DNA of 64,000 nt. Source: Mesaphorura yosii. Its lineage: Eukaryota > Arthropoda > Collembola > Poduromorpha > Tullbergiidae. Under the pieces are notes generated by a model, which was not told the DNA's origin, searched no databases, and saw nothing but the letters and a program-made list of their open reading frames with translations. Below are positions 14,275-25,389 of this stretch, one piece after another. Each line of letters opens with the position of its first letter. Position 1 is the stretch's first letter. The stretch covers positions 159,991 to 223,990 of the forward strand of contig WIXG01000103.1 of NCBI GenBank assembly GCA_009869945.1, in the 5' to 3' direction. Position numbers and translations under genes: made by a program.

Positions 14275-16054
14275 TTACGAATGGTGTGACCTCATGTGAA
14301 GCTTCAGCGTGTGTTTTCTCATAAACGTGTTCCCACAAACCCCGCACGGTATCTTCTCGCCTGCGTGTGACCGAGCATGACGGTCCAGATCAGCTGTTCA
14401 ACAAAACCAAGAGAAAATGAACACAAATTATCAGTTATGGACCAAGCAATGTGAAGGGCAAGGCGATGCCAAGCGATGGCAATTACCTTTGGTTACAAAC
14501 GCTGCAATGCACCCTGAATGGGAACATGAATAATTCTTGAGTCCTGCGTGCCTCTTCTCATGCAGCGTCAACTGCGACTTTTGTCGAAACTTATGACCAC
14601 ATTTGAGGCAGCAAAATGGCTTCTCATTGGAATGAATGAGCCGGTGACAATTTAAAATCGAACTCTGACTAAAGCCTTGACCGCAGTCGGGACATCTGAA
14701 AGGAAAACGAAATGTTTGCAACACTCTTCATTTGATCCTGTAGTCTTACCGGCATTTTTTATGATAGTGCTTACACGTATGGTCTCTCTCCAGTATGACG
14801 GCTTCTTTGGTGAATCAAAAGAGATTTCTTCTCCGTGAACTTTGAGTTGCACACAGAGCAATTGTATGGTTTTAGTCCCTGATGAGTTAGCACATGCCTC
14901 CTGAGATTTCCACTGTTGTTAAATCTTGCAGCACATTTGGAGCATACAAATGGCTTCTCCCCAGAATGAGTCCGACGATGAACTAAGAACAAAACCATGA
15001 CTCACAGATTGCAGACGACCCCAATCATCAAAATTACTCACCATTCAAGTTTCCTCTCGTCGTGCAAACAATGTCGCATTGATCGCACTTGTACATCTTC
15101 TTGTGAGATGGTTTATGATCTGAAAGAAATAAACTTAAGCACCCATTCGACGAGCTTCGAAAGTTCTGTAAGAAAAACATACTTTGGAAAGTTATCCAGT
15201 CAAGGAATACTGCCGGACAATGTTTGCATTTCCAAGTTGATAATGGGTCCTCCTCAATCAGAGACATTCCTGAACCATTGACAGCATTACTGCTAGAGCT
15301 GCTTAGGATAATTTCGCCCAGAGGATTCTCATCTATGATTTTAACGGGTCCGTTCGGTGGTATCTCCACGTTGTTCTGGCGTTCATTTGTCTCTGGAGCA
15401 GTATGAACAGGAACATTGGCTGTCGCCTGCAACAGCAGTTCCCCTCCAGAATCAAGGTCAGCCTCCATGTTTCTCGGAATATCCCTTCCTGATTGGTCGG
15501 CATTTCTCGCACCAGTAGGCAGGTTAGCTTGGGGTCTTCCGGGAGGCGCAGTCATGCGTTTGCTGCTTAGTGAAGTTGATTTGTGTATGCTACCGCTACC
15601 ATCATGCTTGTCAACCAATTTGACATTTCCAGTTGTCGATGAGGTCGATCGCGGTGTCAGCTGAGTATGGTTAAGCAACTTCTTCCCAAGATCCTTCCAG
15701 ATTCCGTGAGCACGCTGTCGTTCTTCTGGGCAGAACTTGGTCGTCAACAAAATCAACTTTTCCGCCTGCAAAGTTAAAGAATGTGCCGAATGTTTATAGG
15801 CCGGTAACAAAGATTTACTAATTACCCGGATATTACTAATTTCTTACTTTTGTTTTGAAGTCGAGGAATTCCTGAGACGGTGCTGGCGGTGAAGGTACAA
15901 TGAAATGGTATGGACTGGCCGCAGCGTTTGTACTAAATTCAGGCCTCGGGCCAACAATGCCATCACCATCATCCAGTAAAGCCAGACTGATGTCAACGGC
16001 GTTACCTCCACCAGGCATACAGGAGGAATTGAGCTCCGCACGAGTTGGTGTCAT
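14275..16054 (-). CDS. Nuclear protein with eight C2H2 zinc fingers
   Basis: Probable sequence-specific DNA-binding regulator; no ortholog recognised. Six exons: 15848-16054, 15183-15765, 15042-15119, 14775-14982, 14487-14695, 14275-14393; 467 residues. The N-terminal half (about 1-255) is low-complexity, Ser/Pro/Asp-rich, with one short helical-looking segment ([22 protein letters not shown]); it is not a ZAD, KRAB or SCAN domain. Eight fingers fill the C-terminus. Finger 1 (CKHC...H-x3-H) is separated from the rest by a short KPSHKK linker. Fingers 2-8 are joined by TGE/SGEK-like linkers. Finger 7 has the C-x4-C spacing (CSHSGC) instead of C-x2-C. Two introns fall inside fingers. The last finger ends six residues before the stop. 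The finger order and junction phases support the model; the N-terminal start is the first ATG of the open exon. Confidence 0.85.
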
Positions 16055-16703
16055 CGCTTAAAGCGTTCTGTAATGTAAAAAGAAATTAGCTGTTGCGCTC
16101 GACTCTCATCGATCCATCCAGGAAACAGGCTGACCTGGATTCCTGGATCTGGTTCCTTATCAGTCAGTGTGAATGAAATGTGATTACTAAGAATCGAAGG
16201 GCTATTTTAAAGCTGGTCGAGGAAGATGTGCACGGAACCCAATTAGCAATAAAAAAAATGTAAAAGTAATTTCACTGTTTAAATGATTTGCACGAAAAGC
16301 AATGGCAGCCTCTCAGCCCTCAGCTAGCCAGTGTTGTTCAAGTCAAGTAGTGGAATGCTCGTCTTTGTTCGTGCAACGAGCAAAGGACGAACACACGCGA
16401 GCTGCGAGCAGGACAGGTGAATCGATAAAGTGAAAGCTTTTAGATCATTTTACAGCTTGAAGCTTGTGACAAATCAGATACCTTCGAGTGACAGCCGGCT
16501 CCCACTTCAAACCATCTTCCATTGCAACAAAGAATCGAATACATTCAGACCAGTTTTGTACATGAATCCGGCAATAATGAAAATACAATTAAATCTAGTG
16601 AACGCAATCGTTAAATAAAACAGATCTTGCACAGGGCTTGATCAAGACGTTGAGGACCACCTTCTGTATTTTATTTTAGCATAACATCAAACGATAATAA
16701 ACT
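16055..16703. other. Zinc-finger gene promoter and IFT70 3' region
   Basis: About 650 bp between two minus-strand genes. It should hold the promoter and 5'UTR of the zinc-finger gene and the short 3'UTR of IFT70; a reverse-strand AATAAA overlaps the IFT70 stop at about 16703-16708. Nothing else is recognisable. Confidence 0.5.
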
Positions 16704-19700
16704 TTATTGTTCCAAAAGTCGCAGAATAAGAGCCTTTAGCAATCTGGATTCGTAAGTCACCGTGTTTTTGCCAACATGCAATGGTGAAGCTTCTAATGGC
16801 GACTCGATAACCGTCTTCACATTCTTGCCGTACGCTGAAATCGTAAGGAACGAGCGCTGCTGTACGTATTTTATCACCAGATGAAAATGGCAATGATCGA
16901 TCTTACTTTCACAATGTTCCAGAAACTGGATGCAGTCATTAAAGACACTGTCCCTGACATTGATTGTGTGCTTGGTTCCTTTCTCGATCATGGACAGGAA
17001 ACATCGTTTCGCGTAAAACCTGTGAAGAGGAGCAAAAATGTACTCTCCGTAGTTGAGGATTCTGCTTGTAAGGACTCTGATTACCATGTGTCGGTGCCAA
17101 GCTTCTTATTATAGGGCTCCAGGCTCTTAATAATTCTAGAGATCCCGAATTCGTAGTTGCCCTTCGCGCAGTACAGAGTGCCAATCACCATGTTCACGAT
17201 GCAGAGGTGAAAGAGCTTTTGGTCAGGATTCTCAAATGAAACTTGCTCCTCCTCGCGTTCGATCTTTCTCATGAGCTCTTCAGCCTCCTCATTTTGTCCA
17301 GTCATAATGTACGCTGCGCACAAATTCGCGAGGACAATCGCACTGACATCAAGCACCTGTGCAAAGGCAAGTTGTTTTCAAACTCAACATTCAACTTTCG
17401 GTTTTTCGACTCCACGTTTTTAAATTAAATACTGTGAAATCTTACGTGGTTGTAACTTTTCTTGACGATGGCTTCATAAAAGCTCGCAGCTTCTCGAAAC
17501 TTATTTTGCATGAAGATAACATGCGCGACATTTAGCTTCCAAATGTCCGACTCATTGCAAAATTCCACTGATTTCCGAAAGATTTTCTCAACCTGAGCGT
17601 AGTTTTCCTTTTCCCAGAACATTTTGGATTGTGCCATCAAGACTGGGATGTATTTGCTGTCAAAATACAAAAGTCCATGTCAAGGTTCAGTCGAGAGGCT
17701 GCTAATAAAAAATCAGATGATCTGGCAGGGTCGAAACGAGCTGAACTACCTTGCTAGCAATTCGTCATACTCCGCACAGAGTTTGCTCGCCTGAGCATCC
17801 TGGTCCAGGGATTTGGCTTCCTGGACTTGTTTCGTCATTTTCCTGAGCGATTCAGCTGTGCGATTGGCTAGTTCGTCGAACTTCTTGTATGCTTCTTCTG
17901 GTGAAGTTTGTTGTGTGATGAGAGCATCGAAGAAGTCGTAAATAAACTATTCAATTACGAAGTCATCAAAATGCACATCAACGAACAATCTCTAGAGATC
18001 TATTCCCTTTGAACTCAATTTTATGCACTTCTTACTGGCGTCAAGTACTTGTACGACAGATGCGCGTAGTCCGCAATGACATCGGCGGCCTGGTCATAAC
18101 ACTCGTACTTGCAGTAGAGCAACAAAATATTTCTGAAACAAAGCAAACGTTCCTGGTGAATTGAAACTCATCATCATTTTTTCATCCGTTCATTTCCTAG
18201 TCGTCGTCAACCCAGTTTCAAGTTTAGCTAATGTAAGCAAGACTGTAGACAAAAATCTAACCTTTCCTAGAGCCACGTCTTGAATTTAAGTGAAAAGGAT
18301 TACCCGATCAAAGCAGTCGTGTAGGTCAAATTACATATTCGTGGTTAAACTAATCTTTCATGTTAAAACTGATGTTCTACTCCTTACACAATTGCTCAAA
18401 ATGTTAACTTAAAATGTTAATGTTAAAATGTAGTTGATTTCTCGTTTACATTAAAACAGCAATGAAACGTTACCTACCTCAACGTTTCCGGTGGAAATGA
18501 GTTCTGCGCCAGGAGAAATTGCAGTTTCTCGAAGCCTTCGGTTGGATGGGTGTCCATATTTAGAATGGCTTGATTATGCAGCGTGATCGCGTCCAGTTCC
18601 TCCTCATTTCGCGGCGGCATGTCCGTCAGTGCCTCGCGTGCTCCTTTCGCTGGTGGAGCAAACAGTTTGTCAGTCAATTACGGCACGTATCAAAAGGGCA
18701 TCTGCAAACGTCTTACGGTTTTGTATGTCGAACTCGAAGGCTGCTTTCAGGTTAAATGCTTCAATGAACGCAGTTTCGTGCAATGTTAAAGTGTTCCCGA
18801 CGCTTGGAAGTTCGATTCCCTCAGTGATCACACCGACGCCCATTTCAGGATGTGAACTCACTTCATTCTGGATTATATCGGCTGTGGATTGTAAAAACTA
18901 CCAATGATTGTACTGTACTCGAGTTCCGAGAATGCATGACCCGCAAAGCAACAGCGATTCTATTCTTACCAATATGCTTAGCGGCCATGGGAATGTTTTG
19001 CAGTCGGTAGTACGTGAGAGCGATGTTGTACGATTGATGGGGCTCATATCCACTTACTTGAGCCGCCATTGTGAATCGCTGCAAAGCTTCTTCGTATCGG
19101 CCTTCCTAATACATCATCAAACATGTATCCGTCAGATACAGTCAAAAGTCAGATCAAAATTACAGCACTCACTTTGTAAAGCAGGCAACCACGATTGATT
19201 TCGGTGTCCGGATCGTCCTGAGGACATTTATCGACCAACGTCTTGGCGTCAGTCAGTTCGTCAGCACCGTACTTGATGGCAGCCTGCAGCTTGAGAACCT
19301 GAGAAACAATCGATTCCTAACCTCGATCGAACCCGCAGCAATGTTGGTGCTGGTGTCATGAATTATTGGATATGAAATTACCTTTCCTTTCATAGCTTCA
19401 TTTTCGATTTGACAGGTCGCGTCCATCGCTTCCTTATAGTTGCACGAATGATACAGCGCCTGAGCGTAGTACAGGCGGTATTCGTCAATGTTTGGAAACA
19501 ACAGGATGAGTCGTTCGTAGGCGGCAGCGGCATTAATAAAATCTTGCGTGTAAAAGTAGCAGTAGCCCAACAACGATAAGGCGGCACGACTCTACAAATT
19601 AATAGATCAAATGTTTAGACGTAACAACTCATAAACTGGATTCACAGATTCAACAGGGCTTGCTAACATTTGGGTTGATTTCATGCTGGTATTCCAGGAC

Positions 19701-19871
19701 TCCGACCGCATCCTTGTACTGCTGCTCTTTTATCTGAAGAGACATGCATTGATAAATACATGAATATGAATATCGCACGCGTCATATTGGCAGGCACATT
19801 TTCCAGTTACTCACCAAATTGTAAATCACTTTTGTGTAATCGCCCTCTCGAATCTCGACGTTGCCTCCCAT
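16704..19871 (-). CDS. TTC30: IFT70/TTC30 (DYF-1), intraflagellar transport IFT-B subunit
   Basis: IFT70 is a TPR solenoid of the IFT-B complex; it carries cargo along cilia and is linked to tubulin glutamylation. Thirteen exons: 19815-19871, 19668-19733, 19382-19591, 19173-19298, 18970-19105, 18717-18881, 18478-18649, 18036-18132, 17750-17946, 17446-17656, 17085-17356, 16907-17019, 16704-16834; 650 residues, against about 665 in vertebrates. TPR-like helices run throughout. Family-diagnostic stretches are SLLGYCYFYTQDF, the HPEMGVGVITEG segment, ALTDMPPRNEEELD, PTEGFEKLQFLL, IFRKSVEFCNESDIWKL, YCAKGNYEFGISRIIKSL and LHVGKNTVTYESR. The junction between exons 6 and 7 replaces the usual NYE-type motif with PKGAR and is the least certain splice. 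In arthropods cilia are confined mostly to sensory neurons and sperm, so expression is likely restricted. Confidence 0.95.
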
Positions 19872-20739
19872 TTTGCTTACACAATACACGAGTGCAATCA
19901 GATTTTAATTAAGGGTCGGATCGAAGGACTCCGAATTCGCTGGTGATGAAAATGCTAATGAAAGTTGGTGGTGCAAGCACCGCCAATTTATTAGCTAATG
20001 CCAATTTCCACAGCTGCAAAAGCACGGAATGTTCGCCATCATCATGCCAAGATTCAGCACTTGTAGCAAAAGGATCAAAATTGAATCATATTGAACTGAG
20101 TGAGGATTGCAGGCACCGACGGAGAGCTTCATGTTGAACCCATTGTTTTGACCTGGAAACTATGGAGACTGAGCCCACCAGCGCAATAGCATGCCATGGC
20201 ACGAGGTGGACGTGCTCCTCACGCGGTATTTTCGTGATGTGAGGTGCAACGTCCAAGGCTCTCATGAACCCGAAACGAATGAATGAATGATTTCTAGAGT
20301 TAGACTTTGCACAGCGATTACGCACATGGCACGTGGCACACTAGATCCTACGAATTTATTTGCAATTTACAAGGTGACAGCAGAGAATGATAACAAGCAC
20401 GAGCACTATGAAAGTGCGACCAGTCGCGAAATATTTACAAATAATTAGTGCGGAAAAAACCATCGACCAACTTCCATACATACGTCGTTTCCAGGCTTAA
20501 TTGTCCAAAAATGTTATAAAATAAAGCATGTTTGTGTAATTTACATAAAAATAGACAGAATTTGACCCTCTCGTAATACTTTGTGTACTGTTCTTGGAAC
20601 CGGAGTCCAAGTTCCGTTTTCGCAATCGGCAATTGACAGATTTACTTTGCACTTGTACCAGATATAAAGATTGTATGTATAAACAGAAATTAGTAACCCA
20701 CAACCGCATAATTCTAAAGCTGTTTATAAGAATCCTAAT
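19872..20739. other. IFT70 promoter and RING-gene 3' region
   Basis: About 870 bp between two minus-strand genes. It is expected to hold the IFT70 promoter and the 3'UTR of the RING gene. No conserved coding segment or RNA gene could be seen. Confidence 0.45.
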
Positions 20740-22287
20740 TTAATCTGTGAACTTTCTCTTACATATCGGGCACGCATCGCAGCTCTTGACGAGTAATCGT
20801 AAGCAGTTTGCATGAAAGAAATGCCTGCACGTTGTCATCCTCACATTCGAGTCCAATTTAACGAGGCAAATGACGCAGGAGTCGTCCAAATCGAGAATCT
20901 CGGCTTTGTCGGCAACCTTGAAGTTGTCAATGATATTCCACTCTTGGGCAATTAGTCGCTTTATAATTTTCAACTTCTTGTACCCGAGCAGGTAGACGTT
21001 GACGTAAAAGACGAGGAGACACAGCTTGAAGTTGGATTTCGTTGCAATGATGATGAATATGGAGTTCAGGACGATTGTGGTCAGAGTTGCGACATATTCC
21101 GTGTAAATGTGCTCGAGTCCGTTGATCTTCTCGATGACGATGCATTTGGTCAGGAGTTTCTCGGTGATGATGTAGTACGAAAGTGTGATGATCAGCTGCT
21201 GCGGAGACGTGTTTGTGAGGAGATTGTGGTTGTTGGACAGGACTGGAATTCATACGAAAAGATGAATAACACCATGGACGGGTGCAATGCTCGTATTCAT
21301 CAAGGCTCCTCCTTACCAATAACTAATGTCACAAGAGTAATGACAAAAGTGACCAATTTCGTCCATTCCAGCACAATTTTCGTGACGCTCATTGCTAAAT
21401 GCCGGATTTGTGATGAGTTCGAGACTGTCACAGTCCATTCTTGTCGATTGGTGAGTTCCTGAGAAGGAAAAAAATTTGCGATTAGTCAGGCGCGTGTGCC
21501 AAGTCAACCTCTGATCGGTCGAAATAATGAAATGCGTGCGTATATGCATAGATGAATTGTCATACAGGATGTGCATGGTCCTTATCTCATCTTTTGCCTT
21601 GAAGGCGAAGTCATGCATTTTTCTTATGCACAATGAAACTTTGGAATAATAAAACCACATATTGCACTTGCAAATTCCAGAATTCGAGTACCTTAACGTA
21701 TGAGAAACAGTAGGCACTGAAATTGTAGAAGACAAGAGCGTAGAGGCTTGTGCGAAGTCCAAGAACTTGATCACAAAGTTGGAAGAAGCAAACCTGCGGA
21801 AATTCGACAAAAGCGGATTACGTAATGTCCATAAACCATATGCGAACGCAAATACTCCCACACACTTTTCGCACTTTGCTCTCTTTCACAAAGTTCTTAT
21901 TCATATCACAAGCACAAGCTGCAGAAGAAATTCGCAAGTTCTACAAGTTATTATTGATAGAATTCTATTTTTACAACCCTTTTCATATGGCCGGCATTTT
22001 GGCAGCAAGAATTCGCGGACAATTCATGAATGAAATGGTATTAACATAAAATCACTCTTGTTCGATTATTGGTATGTCGCACGCGATTAAATGAAGTCAA
22101 GTAAATGAAAGATTTAAGCGAATTGACAATTGAGGGCTGCATTACGGCGTACAAAATCTCAAAATTACGAAAATGTGTTATTTTAAGAAGTGCGTGAATA
22201 GAGAATAACCTGATTGAGGAGTACCGAGCCATTCCTTTCGATGAATCCGTCCTCCCATTTGTTCACACGTCGCTGAACAAATTTCAT
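20740..22287 (-). CDS. Membrane-anchored RING-H2 protein, probable E3 ubiquitin ligase
   Basis: Four exons join in phase: 22210-22287, 21692-21793, 21317-21458 and 20740-21242; 274 residues from the first ATG of exon 1. Several hydrophobic segments are visible: LYALVFYNFSAYCF, LVTFVITLVTLVIVL, LTTIVLNSIFIIIA and LCLLVFYVNVYLL, suggesting a multi-pass ER or endomembrane protein. The C-terminus carries a complete RING-H2: CVIC, then C-R-H-F-F-H-A-N-C and CPIC (C-x2-C, C-x-H-x2-H-x2-C, C-x2-C), ending seven residues before the stop. The layout of membrane spans followed by a C-terminal RING resembles a shortened TRC8/RNF139-RNF145 protein, but the membrane part is too diverged for me to name an ortholog. 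An upstream coding exon cannot be excluded. Confidence 0.75.
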
Positions 22288-23514
22288 CCATTTCTGGAAA
22301 ACTGAACATATTTCATAAGATTACATCGATTTTGTCAACAAGTCGATTTAGCAAGAAACGAGCCGGACTTTGACCAGTCGGAACAGCGCATGAGGCAATA
22401 AACACAAGGACTGGCATGCCGACATGTTCCAGCAGATGATCGGCTCAGGCTGATTTTGTCGTTAAGGACATGCCACGGTAGTCTAGCATTACATGATCTT
22501 ACTGTATCCCAGTGCATTCGCAAATATACCTTATGTGATCTCATCGATCTCAGATACGCCAAGCGTGTACACTTAACATGATCGCATTATCATGTTCAAT
22601 CTCAATTAGTTCGCTGGCAATTTACAGTTACTGTGTCATTGAAGTTGTCCAATTAGAAGCCACCGCAGTCTAATTTTTGTCCAAGAATGTTATCATCTAT
22701 CATTGCAGACTCCGGTGACAAGAGCTGCACCAGAAGCAAGGGCAATGTTTGCGGTAGCCCCCAGAAGGTGCGCGAATCGGACGTGTCAAACTAGTCAATC
22801 TATAAGGAAGGGAAGCAGATTCTTCGGTAGCACCAACCGAGTGGGCCAACCGGTCGTGACCTGAAGTTTCACGAGATTCTGGAAATATAGCCTGGTTCTG
22901 GTGCAAGAATTTGGGGTGACATCACGTAAAGTGTGTGTGATTGGCCGATTGAGATACAACTGAGATACAGTGAGATCATGTAATGCTCATGCCGCACAAG
23001 CAGAAAGATTTCGAGAACGTCTTGTCACTGATTAAAACGCTGTTCCGTCAAGTGTAACGTTCAAGCCAAGCGGACGGGCGACGAAAATTGAAAGTCTCAA
23101 ATCAAAGTGACAAGTCAATTTCAGCCTCAATCGAAAACAACATTTTCATGATAATAAGTTTGTGGTCGAGCCTTCTGCCTTTTACTGAAGAATTCGATTG
23201 GTTAACATTTAGCACTAACAGCTCGTGTGGGATGAGATTAAAGTTCTATTTTTCGAAAAGCATGCATATAAATTATTGTATTTAAATTTTGTGTAGTTGT
23301 GTCGTCAGCTGCCGGCTCTGGGCTCTCTTTTCGTCTGAATCTGACAGCCTGCATATGTTATGAGGAAACCCCACCGCAGCTTCGTTCATGCTAAATCATG
23401 CATTAAAACAAGCATAAGCAATAATTTTAACGGAGCTGATCGATCGCTACTCAAATGGAGCGTGTGAGAAGCACAGATTGTGGTTTATATCGACCGGCGA
23501 AGAGTATAAAAGGG
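22288..23514. other. Intergenic, RING gene / neuroparsin
   Basis: Divergent intergenic sequence with the RING-gene promoter on the left and the neuroparsin promoter on the right. Only short unsupported open frames; no recognisable element. Confidence 0.45.
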
Positions 23515-23522
23515 TATGACCT
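23515..23522 (+). promoter_or_regulatory. TATA box, probable distal neuroparsin promoter
   Basis: TATAAAAG sits on the plus strand. A plausible noncoding first exon follows, ending at a strong donor (AGAG|GTAAGT at 23629/23630). The acceptor at 24371-24372, four bases before the neuroparsin ATG, would pair with it across an intron of about 743 nt. Seen: TATA, donor, acceptor. Inferred: that they belong to one transcript. Confidence 0.55.
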
Positions 23523-23944
23523 ACTGGTTGAAATGTTATTAGTTAGAGATACAAGTTGCAATTGAAAGAAACAGCAGCTCGCAAGCACGAGTCCTTGTCT
23601 TCCCAGAAGAAGTGGCAGCAACAGAAGAGGTAAGTCTGGAACAGGAAAAGCAACGCATTAGTTAGTTGAGAAACTTGTGATGGTTTACTTCGGGTGGTAG
23701 TCGCCAATGGAAGTTCGGAATGGAGCAGCCTTTCAGTTTATGACAACCAGTGCCGGCAAGAGTCAATTGAATTCGTGAGACACTTGGCTATTTGTGATTC
23801 TGACTCACGATCTGTCTCTGCGGCATGGCATGCAGACTCAAGTCGTTTGCTGATTCTCATCTTACATAACGAAGCCGACAACAATTATGTCACACTTCAC
23901 CGTTCGACCAGCGCCTAATCGTCTGACCAGTCGACCAGATGACG

Positions 23945-23950
23945 TATAAA
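23945..23950 (+). promoter_or_regulatory. Second TATA box upstream of neuroparsin
   Basis: TATAAA, followed about 15 bp later by an initiator-like CTCAGATTC. It lies inside the proposed first intron of neuroparsin and could serve an alternative promoter. No strong donor follows at once, so support is weaker than for the box at 23515. Confidence 0.35.
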
Positions 23951-24375
23951 ACCCTTACTCAGATTCAGGAGTGTAACATTACTTACTTCGGCTCTCGAAG
24001 GTGATTGAGCTTCTCTTGCCTGGTCGTCTCAACAGCATCGTGACACTTTTCCACGTCCAATCCCTCTAACTATAACAACTTTCGAAAGATTGCAGTGAAC
24101 AATTTTTAATGTGAAACTGAGAAAAACTGTGCCCGTCCGAGAATCAGTGCTGGACGCTTGAATTCATAAACTGAAACACGGAGGCCCGCACCCGTCACGA
24201 ACGAACTCTGCTCGAAAACAACTGGTGAATGAAATTATAAATATTTTTGTTGTCTCTTTATTTCGCATCAGAGATTCGCGAGTACTACGAAAGACGAAGT
24301 AAAGCAAGCCGAGGAAGTCATCCACGCCAAAAATAAAGTTTACATCAAATTATTCTCCGTTCAATATTGTAGAAA

Positions 24376-25389
24376 ATGGCCTGTGGAGGAATGGCACTGA
24401 CACATCTTTGGCTTTTTGCCACGCTCTTCTTCGTTCCAAAGTAAGTTCATACAAACTCCCTGCTTGTGTTGCCTGCTTGCAAGTGCCGACCGCGAAGTTT
24501 GGATTCTTGTGACTACATAAAACCAAAACGATCATATCGTTGTGAGTATAGTACATACACTACCAGAAAACGTAAATGAAGCGCATATGTGCAAAACTTT
24601 CCAGTAAACATTTTGCCAGATTTTCTGCTGGCCAGATTTATGAATTATATGACCAAAATGATACCACGCCTCAAGCTCAGGCTCACTCGTCTTATTTCAT
24701 TGACTTTAATTCTGAGTCTTTAAATCGTAATTTTTGTTTTATGAACTGTGTCGGAATAAGAGACAATCTATTTTTTGGGAAAATAACATTTTATTTTGGC
24801 GAACCACTGAAAGACAAGTGACAGTGAAGTCGTGGCCCAGCTCTTTTTGGCACCTTGTTGCATGCGGTTTGCTTTTACGTAACATAGGACCACGCCTTAA
24901 TGATTTGTTCTGCGCTTGTTAAGCTCGGGACGTGCGATGAAAATGAAACACACGCTCGTCACCAAACAAGCGACAAGATATTATCAAGGACGAGCACGTA
25001 ACTCGAATGTTGTTTTGTAATTTTGCAGTGGCTTAGTTGAAGGATGGCCAAGATGCCCACCAGCGCAAGACTGCAGCAGCGGCGAGTGTCCCCCACCTCC
25101 AAATTGCGTCTATGGCCTGTCCACAGATTACTGCGGGAAAACAGTTTGTGCGAAAGTAAGGCGTATTTTGAGAATCAAACCAATGAAAATGATCTGAACA
25201 ACGAAAGTTTTCATTCACTATACTTTATTCCAGGGTCCGGGTGAAGCATGTGGTCAGGGAATGTTTCGAGATCTGTACGGCAAATGCGGAGACGGAATGA
25301 TTTGTAGATGTGGTCGATGCTCCGGGTGCCATAAACAAACTTTGGAATGCTACACCAAAACCTGCGTCGGAAGAGATGATCCGCAGTAA
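24376..25389 (+). CDS. Neuroparsin, secreted cysteine-rich neurohormone
   Basis: Neuroparsins are arthropod neurohormones with roles in reproduction and metabolism and a fold related to the IGF-binding protein N-domain. Three exons: 24376-24440, 25029-25155, 25234-25389; 115 residues. A hydrophobic signal peptide (LTHLWLFATLFFV) precedes likely cleavage near residue 20-27. The mature part holds 14 cysteines. Family landmarks are CGKTVCAKGPGEACG, then GKCGDGMICRCGRCSGC, and a final C-x4-C. The intron between the second and third exons falls exactly before the conserved GPGE. An AATAAA at about 25829 gives a 3'UTR of about 440 nt. Most neuroparsins I recall have about 12 cysteines; here two extra lie in the proline-rich N-terminal part (C-x5-C-x4-C). 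IGFBP-like single-domain proteins are the alternative family, but the GKCGxGMxCxCGxC block is the neuroparsin signature. Confidence 0.88.
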
